Program-made: the position numbers and the translations under genes
Shown here: positions 39,001 to 51,000 of the stretch, piece by piece
Layout: the number at the start of each line of letters is the position of its first letter
How positions within the stretch are numbered: position 1 is the stretch's first letter
The notes under the pieces: generated by a model
Database searches by the model: none
Told to the model about the DNA's origin: nothing
Seen by the model: only the letters and a program-made list of their open reading frames with translations
Assembly: GCA_022885665.1 (NCBI GenBank)
Contig: JAGQDJ010000004.1
Span: 434,001 to 498,000 of the forward strand
Direction: 5' to 3'
DNA: 64,000 nucleotides
Origin: Triops longicaudatus
Lineage: Eukaryota > Arthropoda > Branchiopoda > Notostraca > Triopsidae

Positions 39001-42000
39001 ACGTGTCAACTTATCAGTCGGCCGTCAACAGTCTCAACAGCTTCGCGGACCATATACCACACTACCTAAATAAGCCCCCCACCACCCCCTTTTTTCTTCT
39101 TTAGCACCATACATCCAGATGCATTTTGACTGAGCCTTTTTCTGAGCCCCCACAAGCCTCAATGGGGTGTGGGGCTTCTAAAAAGCTATTTTACATTTAT
39201 AATCCTCCAAACTTGAATATACAGACTAACACAGGTCATTCAATACTAACACTCTCGATGGCCATAATACATTTATAGCATGAGGTAGCTCCAAAACTTA
39301 TAGACCTGCACCCCACAAGCGTAACTAGCATGTTTCAAGGGAAGACAAGGACGAAAACCTAGGTAAAGTCATAAATACCTTTTTCCCAAGATGCTCCCAA
39401 TAGATTTTTATTATACCTGAACCCCTGAGGGTAAAAAAGTTTGGGATTTCCATTGGGTATATACTAAGTGACCACTAGGACCCAGGGAGCTTCATAAAAC
39501 TTTCGAGTTGTATTTCGCACGTCAGAGACCCAAGTCCAGGCGTGCCTAAGCTCTCGTAATTTTCGTCGCATTTTTACGACACATTGCCGGAAATGCGGAG
39601 CACTAGTCTTGCTCGTCAGCCTCCCAATGCCCTGAGCCTCAAATTGCCACACCGTGGTGGTCGAACATGGCATGGACCCGTGGTCAACGCTGACCTTTCG
39701 AACTCTCTCGTTGACTCCTGGCTAACCTAACCCCTCCAACCCCCAAGGACACCCCCTACTGTTTTTCTGAAGCCCCCCATCCCTGTCTCTTGACGGATTT
39801 CTCCTTTTTTTTGTCAGAAAGGGGGTCCAGCACAAACGTTAATTATAGTCTGATATTCTTATTAGCCTTTAGAGTCCTTTCTTGGAAAAACAAAAGGCTT
39901 GGCACAAAAGTTTGGGAGTTTTCAGGGTCCGTCGGATGTGACAGCCGCGAGACGACCAATTGAAGCTTTGGTTTCGGAGGAAAACTGGAACAGTGTTGGA
40001 AAAACGTGTGGAATGGTGGGCTGAATCGAAAAAGAGCAGCAAGCTGTGCACTGCCACGCAACTGGATTTGTACGAATTAAAAGTGAAAGCGCCCAACAAC
40101 TGAGCTGCGCTTTTATGCGTTGTTTGAGCAAGTTTGAGTTGGTCCATAACAATCTCGTAGTGAAACAGCTCGAAAAACGGGCAAGGTTACGGTAAGTATG
40201 AAGTAGTAAAAAGGAAAAAGGAGGGGGTAGTTAAGTCATGTAATATTGGCTGAGATGGTTGTCTGGTATCTTGCCAGCACTCTCCCCAGGTTTCCAAAGG
40301 GGGCCAGCGTGATCAAGCGTGATGGGCAAGCTTCTCCCATTTTCTCGGCATGCTTTTGTCCCGAATGGGACCCTAAGGGGGACTGCCCATCTTTTGCACC
40401 CAAGAAAACTGCTTTTAACTCTCTTCCACTTCTCATACTTTGGCCATCTCTCTCTTTTTCTATTCCATCCTAGCCTCTTGTTTCTTTTAAGACTGCCGGA
40501 TCTCTTGCTTAGCACAGTCGAGACCTTTTGAGATGAATTTCCAAGCCACAAGTTTCTCTTTTCAAACATGCTCCCCCCTCCAAACTCCCTAATTCTGGCA
40601 ATGAAGGCTTAACGTTTAGTAGATTTTCAGTCGAAAAACAAGGCCTCAACTTATAACAGGATCTTCACATACAATCCTCGCATAAAAATAATACTTGTTT
40701 GAAATTTCTACGAAATGGAAGAATCAATTGTTCATGCATTTGAGGCTAGCTGAACGAGCTAAACTGACATTGACGAGACCACCTACACTAACCCTATCAA
40801 TTGTTGGTGTTGTTACACGTTTTTACGATTTGGATGAAAAACTCGACTGCCAATAACAACAATGGTACCTAGATTCCAACTATGCCGTAAGCTCAACGTT
40901 CCCATGTTAACGGTGGTATGTTTCTTCCAGCATACCTGAGCCAACGTGGGGGCAATAGGTGGAAAGAATAGGATAAAAAGTCCATCCTCTTCTTCTTTTC
41001 TTTCCTTCACTTATCCTTGTGTTGTTCTTTTCGTGGGCCACGCTAGTATGTTGTGCAGGAGCCGTAACTCAAAGTTTGCCCTATTGCCCATATGTGCCAG
41101 TTATATACACCATTACCGGGAACACCGAGTCCATAAAAAGGCAAGGAACTCAGGTGCGTATAATGCAGACTAGCTCATCTCCTGGTCTCCCTCTCTGCCA
41201 TAACGAGTGGCCAGAGGTGCTAACAACGAAGGAACGCCAAAACAAGCGCCCAAAAAGTGTACACTTGTACCATGCCATTGCGTACGCAGATCTCAAGCCT
41301 TCACTCGACTTAAAAGTCGAACCAACTGGGATGGTAACTAATTCACTCGCCTGTTAAAGAAATCTTTTCTGTTCCAATACTTTCTAAGTCAATGCATACA
41401 AGCTCCACACATCCCATAGAAAAACCGAGTTAGAAGGCAAAAAGGGGGGCTCTTGCACCTGGGTCTTATCTTGATCGCCCGGTTTATAGAAAAAGGTCCC
41501 CCGCCCATGCACACACCAACTGGTCAGGTCTGTTTCCCTTGAACATGTCTCTCGGAATCACATTGACTCACTGAGTTAAGGCCTGAAAAGTTTTTGGAGC
41601 CCCCAGCGTCCCTCAGATCAACCGTTCTAACAGGAAACTTAATAAAAGCTACACTGAAAAAGGGAATAATATATAAAGACAAGCGAGACAAGATAAACAA
41701 GAAAAAAAAACAACTTACCAGGGAATCGACTTCTGGGTCCGCGATATAGTACGGTTTTTCTTGTCGTATCTGCGAAAGACATTGGAAAAAATTTAATTAG
41801 TTTACCAATCCTGGACCAAGACAAGAACTTGGGAAGTTAAAGCATCGTGGTCATAGTTTGCTGTTCAGACATGTTTACAATGTTGCCCGAGTTCCTCAAT
41901 CCTCTTCGATTGTATTTTTATTTTTTACCGTTAACGCAAGTCAGTAAAGACTCAAGGTACGTAAATCACAAGTTATCCGCGTAACAAGGCGTTAAAAAAG

Positions 42001-45000
42001 GGAAGAAATAGGGGGGTTAGTAAGGAAAAAGGGAGGGGGGCATCCAGCCCCTCCAGAAGTTATAGACTGGAGGGAAATAAAGTAGAGACGACTGTTGCTG
42101 CTGGATGGAAAAGATGTATATAAACCTGAGAAGACGACCGAGTTCACGCGCTGACGACTTAGCATGAGGGAGGCCGAGACAGAACAATAGACGACTTGCT
42201 GGGACACCCGCTATTATCCGTGCAATAAACCCCCGAGAGAGCTGGCCTTAGCTAGGCTACACTTTTCTTCTTTTTTTCTACTTTTTTCCTTTTCGTTTCT
42301 ATCACGTGGAGACAAGCAGGGCGACCACCAAAGGGAGACTGTACATGACGGTTAACAACAATTGGTCGCAACAATGCTCAAGCTCCTCGTGTAATAAGGG
42401 AACAACCCCTATTTCCCTTTTCTCATTCAACACGATTTGACTCACTGAATCTGACAAACACTTCTCCAATCGTAACAAACTCACCTTCACTGAATCACTT
42501 ACTCTACTTCTCAAGAGGCTGAAGAATGTAAAAACATGGGATAACAACATTAAATAAATAAAAAAAATACGTAAATAAAAAAGACATGACAACATCAATG
42601 AAAAATTGCGTTGGCCTTTATAGGGACAAATAGGTGAAATATAGGTGAAATAAAAATATACATAAAAAATTCTTCCAGTTAAGAGGGCTTTCACACTGAA
42701 TTACCAAAGTTCTGAAGAAGATTTTGGGGGGGAAACGAAGGATTTTTCTCAAGTTGTAAAAGGCTTCTCTCCATACAAAGCCCCCCTACCCCCTCCATGA
42801 AAGGTCCATGGCAGTAGGAAAAGGCTTTTTCCCTGACCCTTATAAATCATCCTGCCAGTGACAGACCCGTGATTTGAACTGGTCGAGCTTTTCATTGGGA
42901 AATCAGACCCGTTGCCACCTCGTGTGTAAGACACATTTGCATATCGTCCTCCTTTGGCGCCTCCAGCTCCCGTTTTATACAATCATACCTTGAAGTACCC
43001 AATTCTTTGGCCAAAGCAGGGAAAAGAACGCAAGCCTCCACCAACCACCCCAAACGTGTGTCTTCAGGATGTATTTCCGAGCCACATTCCTCGGAGCTTT
43101 TGGCCCCAGTGATAATTTCACATTCTCGCACGTGCCCAGCACATACTCAAGGCCTTTTCCTATGGTTCTAACCTCTTTTTCCCTCGCATTCATCAAATCT
43201 TTGAACAAACAGTAATTACTCTTCCACAGGGGCAGCCCCAAGATTAAATTTAAAAAGAAATCGGATATTTCTCCATTCCCCATATATACAGTACTTCCCC
43301 TATAGCTGCGTGCTCTGGGAAATACTCTTAACCAAGTTCCATATTTCACGTAAGAAAAACAAAAGTTGCGCCTGAGCTGAGCTATGGGCACGGCATGTCG
43401 TTGTAGACAAAATACTAAAGGCTTTTTCACACTACATCGCATTATGCATGAAAGCCAATGACGTGAACATATGACCCTGCATATTTATGAGGTCATCAAA
43501 TGAGGGCTTAATAGGGAGGGGGCGGTGCACTCTGGAAGCAACGTCGACTCTGGCTCTCACATGTTGCCTTGGATATCTCTTTTCCCGCCTTCGAAAAAAA
43601 AGCCCGGCCATTTGAGTACACCCGAGTTTATTTACACTTGTACACCCCCTCTCTATCTCGCTCGTTTTCTCCGAGTCTGCAAAGTTATCACATAACTTTC
43701 TTTCACGTAACTCGCTAACCCCCCCACCAACCCCAACCCCCAAGGCCGATTCAAGCCCCTCGGTTGAGATGTTGGACCAATCAAGGTCGGACGAGCCGCG
43801 TTTTCCAATGACCTTTGACGTCACCCGGTGGAGCAGCTCTGCAGCCACTTTGCATGGCATGTGCATAGCATGGGGTCTGTTTCGGACTTGGTTCTGTTAC
43901 GTGTGCCTGGCAAATCAGGGCTTCCTTTTCATGTTCAGCCAGGCCGTAAAGTCAGTCCGACAAGCATTAATGATAGGGACCCGCAACTAACTCCCACTCC
44001 CAATCTAATATATCTCACTCATCGGACATCTTTACAGAGGTATACACAATTACCGCTACTTTTTTTGCATTTTCCCCTCTTTCTCCCTCACTTGACCAAA
44101 AGCTTTGGGTGTACGGTACATTGTGACAAACTCCACCGCCCTTTTTTGTGCCCTTCTTGCCTCTTTACACGAGATTGCTTTTCCCCTTTGCGAAACTTTC
44201 TTAACGTATTTTTATTCAAGGGAAAAAGGGGGTCTCCTAATATGCATCATGCAAGATTGTCAGGGAAAACTCAATTCTCCGGGTTCTATGCTCTGGTAGT
44301 GCCAGCGAGTTTGGAAATTGCCATTTCTGGGGGAATTTTCTAAAGTGAAAAATGGTTTCGATGGCTTTAAGGAAAGTAACGCATATTGAATCGCCATGTT
44401 GGGGGCTTGTGTACACAAAAAGTGGGAAAAAAAGAAATTGTCGGTTCTTTCTAAAGCTACGGGCTGGCGAGTTAAGCTCAAGAAGTTCGTCTTCTTTCTT
44501 TTTTGCGTTGGCCATCGCTCACGTCAAACAATTTGCATAGTCAAGCAGCGTAGAGAGAAGCATGATGGGGCTGCCATGGCGACCACAAGGCCCATAAGAG
44601 GCCGTCCATTGGGTGTCGGTCTATGATTAAAGGGGTTGGGATTCAACCAAAAAGTGACCACCGTTATCCTTACATATGCACTTAGATGAGTTTACACGCA
44701 TTGCCCCGCTCCTGTCTCCCTTTTTTAACTTGCGTGTGTCTTGTCAAACGCGGTACTCGTAATTTAAGTCAACTTCTAGGTTAACACAGTAAAACGTAAA
44801 CTTAACGGCCCCCCGAAAACCCTATTTTGCCTTCAAAGTGGTCCGTCAATTTCGTAGGTAAAAAACTCATGCTCCAACTTGTAGATGCCCAAATCCCTTT
44901 TTGGCCACGGCTTCCCCGGGCAGTTACGATCTGAACCATTTTTTGACGGTTAGACTAGTTAAAAAATCTAACGTACTGAGGACAAGATACTAAACTCAAA

Positions 45001-48000
45001 GAATTCGAACCCACTTTTCCCATACAAAGTCAAAATGCACACTACGGTTGACATTTTTTTCCTCTTTTTTCTTAAACTATTTGCGCCCCTTCTTCCAGAA
45101 ACATACCCTGGTTTTTGTTAACTACGAAACCCCTACAGTCAAAAGTGCACGAAGGGAAAGTGAACAAGGCTTCAGTTCAACCCTCAAATGGGAGTTAACC
45201 AGAACCAGGCATCTCCTCGCTTCAAATTACGCTCTATTTCTCCTTCTCAGGCAGCCGGGACCAGCATCCATTTTCATCTCCGCTACGCTTTTTTTTTCTT
45301 TACATATTCCGAGTGCATTAGTTTTGAAGTCTGCTGGGATAGCAACGGAACAAGGAAACCCGGGGAAACGCGAGAAACACATACGATACGAACGAAGGGG
45401 GGCTCTCTCGCTCCTCATCTTTGTTCGTAATGTCTTTGGTCACCATTTTCCCTTTACTTTACTTTTACTCTTTGGCTCGCTTGCTGGCTGCGTTTACGGG
45501 CTGGCCTCCTGCTGGGGTTTCACCAAGACCCCCTTCCTGTTCTCTTTTCTTGGGCGACGGCTCAAGCTGCTGACTTGATACAGAGCAACGTTTTCTGCTC
45601 TTTTAGTTAGAATTTCAGTCCTATACACAATGACCACCACCAGACTTGTCCGACCGCTTAAATGGAACCAAAAACTGCACCCAAAACCTCCAGAAAGAGG
45701 TAGAGAGGGGTTTTTGCCAGTTAGGAGACTTTTAGCTCAAATCCACCAAATCAAAAACGGGGGCACCCAGTGCACATATATCCATATACTCTCACACAAA
45801 AAGACTCAAAGCAAAAGCAAATTACTTTTCCCCCTTTACGTTTTTCCATTGCCCTTAACTTTCCGCTACAAAAGATTGTATGCTAAATTAAGAACATTTG
45901 AATTAACAGCCTCTATACAGTGTATACATTTAGTTGAATTACTTATGGAGCAGTCATTCACCTTAGTAGGTTTACTATCAGTTCTTCACAAAGTTACCCA
46001 CGGTGCCTCATGAAGGGACTATTAGGCTTGATAGACGTTACTTATTATTACTGACTCGCATCAAAGCGCCTTAAAAAGTGGTCAACAGTCTAAAATAGTA
46101 AACTTCCCTAGTTTTTAATAAGTCACAGTCCTTTCTACTTAACAGCAGGCTTTACGAAGGGAGTTCTCTCCCGGCATCCTATGCTGAACGGGGGGTGACG
46201 AAAGTGCTAGGAAGTGCCTGCTCTTGTTTCCTTTTTTCCGTGAAACTCCAACGACATGGATACGCGCTCAATTCCTTCACTCTTCTTTTTGTCCCGAGCC
46301 TTCGTTCTCCGTCATAACATGTTTCCATACAATGCTTTTTTATTTTCCGAGCTATTAATTTCTTTGGGTAATGGAATTCCCTCTCTACTATTGTAATATT
46401 CTTTATTCACAATATTTCTTTTAGAAATTTAGTTTTCACTCAAAAATGTTTCCCCAATAATCCGCTTCTCTCAATAAATTCTTTACAATTTTCAAAATAT
46501 ATTGTCGACGAAGCGAAACGCTTCTGGGTTGGAATTTTGGACCCGTGCTTGAAATAGGGACTTAAAATTAAATACGGATGTGTGCAAAGGGGGGCATTGC
46601 CTTTCGCGAAAGCCCCGAACTAAAAGCCTCAGCTCTCTTCAATTTCCTTTCCCTTGTTCCATTAGTATGCTGGCAGCCCCAGATGACTGGAAATCAGTCC
46701 AGTAGCGTGCCTGCACTGAGCGTTTGCCTCTTTTTGCCAAAAAGCGGGGGTTGGGGGGTTGGGAGGGACCTTGACATGGTCCGTCACCCCTTTTTGCACT
46801 CTCTGACTTCCGTCAGCAGACACGGTCCCGGAGAAGTGCTGCGATGGTCCTAGGGGGCGTAATGCGCGCACGGAGATTTCGGAAGACAAGTACACTTCAA
46901 AACCCATGATTATTCTTGTATCCGTACGTGGTTTGACGCTCCAGCCTGCTGGAGTATGCATGACGGGCGAGAGCGACACTTGCTCCCACCTTGGACACAG
47001 GACGCTCACTGGACACCGAAATTCCCCTGAGTAGCAAAGGTATGCACTATTTTGCCTGTGCTATTCCCTTGTACGGGCGTACTGTGCGAGACAATTAAGA
47101 CGAAAGTTAACTGTTGTCCATTTTCGAATGTGTCTTTTCATCTCTCACCAAACGGAAGCTCTTGAAGTTTAACTTATTAAGCTTCGCTATTTGAGAACCT
47201 ACTGTGCCTTCGAAAATTAAATGTAATTGCATCCACAGCGATTTTTAACTTAAACAACTGAAAACAACTGAATAAAATAAAGAAAGAAATAGAACACTGT
47301 CTATTTCATATGCAATGTTGAAAATCAGCTGAGTCCATGTATGTTACTTTTGGTTCCTCGATCGCCTGTAACTAAGACAAAAAAAGAGTTCCTTGATGAG
47401 CCTGGGCTGAAGACCTACGACGAAAAATAAAGCTTGAAAAAAAGTATCTGACCTTTCTCCTCTCTTGCCTTGCACCGAACAGTCTGGCATTTGGAGAGCC
47501 TTCGGCAAGATCAGGTTTTCAGGTGTTGTTAGATGGAAACATGGTTGAAGACCTATACCATGCCTTGCAGCAGTAACAGCACGGATACGGCAGGCAACAG
47601 AAGGTTATTTAAAAAGAGTTCCATATGCTGATATGGAGGGAATTGAGGAACTCGGTTCACGTATTTTCGCAGTGTCTTTTTACTGAAAATGTCGCAATGT
47701 TATCGGCGAACTTACCTGTTTGGAGAAGACGGCAATGTCTTCATTGAAAGACTCTGAGGAGCAGACGTCACCGCCTGCCACACCGGGTTCACGAGGCGTG
47801 CAAGTTGCCAACTCGCATTTCTCGAAGATCAACGCCAATAAGGGGAACAAGGGATGTCTACAAAATACAAACAAATGATTTATAGACGAGCATTCACACC
47901 TTTCACACGGTAGCAAGTAATTTCAGTACCAAAGAAACGCATATGAATGAGAACCCAAACTGAGTTTCACGCTAGAAGGGCAGTGCTTGGCACCGTCATA

Positions 48001-51000
48001 ATTGCATCGCCCATTTGAGTGCAGAAGCTTTTTACCGTCACAGGACCCCATCCGCGTTTGCTCACGAAAAGACGTCTTGCAACGTTCTTTTGTTTTACTA
48101 TTGTCATTAAGGCCAAAACAAGCTGTTCGTTATGCTTTTTTCTCCCGCTTTATATTTATGTTTCTTTATTTCTAGAGAATTATCTTTTGGACTTTGTTGT
48201 GGGAGCAACTAACGCGGTCGTACCCATGCTAACCCCCATCAGTCAGCATCCAACGAAAAATAAAAATTGCGCTAACTATGTCCCCGGTGACATGCGACCA
48301 ATGACGGATTGTCCTGCGTGCTCTACTGACGCGTTGCCCAGCTTTTGGGCCATCTCACCCCCCTCCCCGCACTCAGCGAGCCAGCAGTCGTAACCCAGGA
48401 TAGGCTTAACTCTATCGACCCATCGTTAGTTACGACACAGACGCAGTTTCGGTTTCCGCTCCTACACGTACCCAGTACGTTGTGAATCAAAGGGCTGTCC
48501 ACTAAGGCTTCGACAGCTAGACTCGCATATACCACGCGGGGTGGAAAAGGTACCCTACTGTACGTACTGCACCTTGGACTGAGCATGCGATGTGGGGATG
48601 CACGGATCCTCAGCTCTGTGCCACGCCATGTCAGCCGGCTAATGTCGAAGAGCAATGGGCGAGCTGTCAGAAATCGAGAAACGCATGCACACTGCCTTTC
48701 TGTCATTATTAGACAAGGCGTCCAACACTGCGATACAGCTATACGCACTATTACATGAGCCAAAATGCATCTAAAAATGCTAGTAAGGCACAATGCGTTA
48801 GTATTTATAGCCTTTTACGTCACCCAGAGGTTACAAACGATGTGGAAACTACGTTTCTCTTAAGGTGATACCTATGGCATGACTTTCGGTATCATAAACA
48901 CTCGAGCAGGCAACAGACAAGGCAGGATTGACACGGATGTTTGACGAAATGGCCTCTGCCAATGACCAATGAAAACGCCTCCATCTGTCCGCACGCCACT
49001 TGGGGCCGGCGTTCCTCCTTATTAAAGATCGAAAAACGAGCACGCCGGAGCATAGACATGACACAGCATGGCACATCTCAGTGTCTTGTGACCTGCGTCC
49101 CACAAGCTTCAGTCATTGAAAACTTTAATGTACTTTAATATTTTTATTGCAATAATAAAATCAGCCGTTTTTCAATTCATGCCAGAGGGATTTTACGACT
49201 GTTGAAAAACAATAGTTTTTGAAAGTAGTTTTTCATTATAAAATACGCTCTTCTAAAAAGGTCACGCGTTCTAATCACACGATTTGATCCGTAATACAGT
49301 ATTAAATTGCTGGGCGTTATACTTAAGAAAAAACAAGTCTGCTTTTTTGAAAGATTAATGATCTCAAAAATGAGACCCGTTCCGTTTGCCAATATTTGCA
49401 ATAAAGAACGATAAACAGAAAATGCCCAGTTTAAAACAGAACTATTTACACAGGGAAAAAAGTGTAGGAAAATAGTGACAAAAGTCTGGTCTAAAAAGGC
49501 ACTTGTCCACGTTCTGCAAAGTACTTTTATACACTCTTGGAGTCACAGTTATGGGAAGCTCTCAAAGTTTTCACTTTCTTGTTCCCTGATATGCTTAGAC
49601 TCCTACCGGAAAAGTAAAAATAAAAAATCAGGGCCCCTCTTCTTTTTTAGCCTCTTTTAGAACTCATGCACTACGATAAATCTTGGGAGAAGTGATCTTC
49701 AACATTCATGTGCGCAACAGCGTTTATTAACAATGACTCTTTACGTCGAGGCAATACCGCTGACTGAAAAAATGTGCTTTTTGTATCTCGGCTGTATCTC
49801 CCCCATCCCTCCACCCCCGGTTTTTCCTTGGAAGCCTCTCTCGACGACCTTATTCTTCGGAATAAACAAGGCACCCACCGCGTCAACGTCTGCGGAGCGA
49901 ATAAATTTCACTTTACAATCCTATTTGGCACATTAAGCTCGGCTCTATAGGCTATGAATGCCACGAGTTACGCAAAACCGGGAGAGAACGGTGGAAAAAC
50001 GACGACAGGAAACAAGGATGCTGCTACAGCCATGAAAACGGGGGAGGGGGGTGACAAGTACTGTAACAGTGACGTTACACTCACTACTTTCTCGCCTCGA
50101 GCGATCTGTGCTTTACCCGTTACTGGCTTACGCCGAAGAGTTTCTCGCATTTTTTTATCCAGCTGGTTTTCCTTGAACTTGGAACATACCATCCAAACAA
50201 CCTACAAGTTTCGCGGCATGAGAGCAATCTGCGTGACTCGTAACGCCCTTTACTAGTTGCCATGATGCATCTTAACAAAGCTCCTTCAAAGAGTTCCGCA
50301 ATGGGTAAAAAAGCGGGAAATGACGCTAGCCCCCGGAAAGCTGGCTACTCAGTTAGGTGAAAACTGACTAGCTTTATACACCAAGTTGGCTAATTCTACA
50401 TGTTGTGCAAGTCTTACCCGTATATGGCGTCCTTGTCTCTCTTGTGGACGTCGGGTACACCAGCCATGCCATGGTTGGACACGGGCACGGAGGGTACGTG
50501 GTTTGAAACGGCGGAGTGGTAAGGTGTGTGGTGCATAGCGACGGCGGCTGCGGCGGCGGCTCCATGGTTGAGGTGCGGCGAGACCGACACCGAGTGATGT
50601 GACGAGAGTTGCTGCAGCGACCGGTGGTGCGCCGCGTGTGGATCGTACATGGAGCCGGCCACGTCCATACTTCCATAGTGCGCCGCCAGTCCATCATCAT
50701 ACTGTGGAAAATAAAACAAAAATTACCATTTGAAAAAAAAAACTTTCTCAGAGACCGGTGTAGCCCTACAAGTTTCATGTGGCAAACCACATACACTCAT
50801 TTTAAAGAAAAAACTGTGATGGAAAACAGCACAAGGACTATCAATGTTACCGTCGTTATCGTCAACGCTTCTCGGAAAAAGTTTGTCAAAAGATCGCGCT
50901 GTCGTTGCTTGAGTATTTAAAAAAAAACTCGTTACGGTGGCATACAAGTATTTCGCTAAACCGAAAAAAAGCAGCCAAGAGGCGGGAAAACGAGTGGTGG

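Larger units (their letters stand above)
41770..47715 (-). other. hth: hth intron 3
   Basis: GTAAGT..CAG, phase 0. It holds a promoter-like block with CCAAT and CRE motifs (43440-43870), a C-run tract at 43719-43741, a G-quadruplex-type tract at 46746-46767 and an AAAT-type A-rich run near 42550-42590. No coding exon recognised. Confidence 0.9.

Noticed and set aside
42871..42917. Minus-strand A-box-like (42917-42908) and B-box-like AGTTCAAATC (42880-42871) pair
   Set aside because: Spacing is possible, but the T-arm and acceptor stem do not pair, so no tRNA; a decayed SINE cannot be shown from one copy.
45001..45011. B-box-like GGTTCGAATTC on the minus strand
   Set aside because: Flanks do not form a T-stem and no A-box is found.
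50374..50796. 140-codon open frame on the minus strand in another frame of exon 2
   Set aside because: It overlaps the true Hth frame; Thr/Arg/Pro-rich content comes from reading the His/Ala-rich exon out of frame. Similarly the plus-strand frame at 50609-50920 is a shadow.
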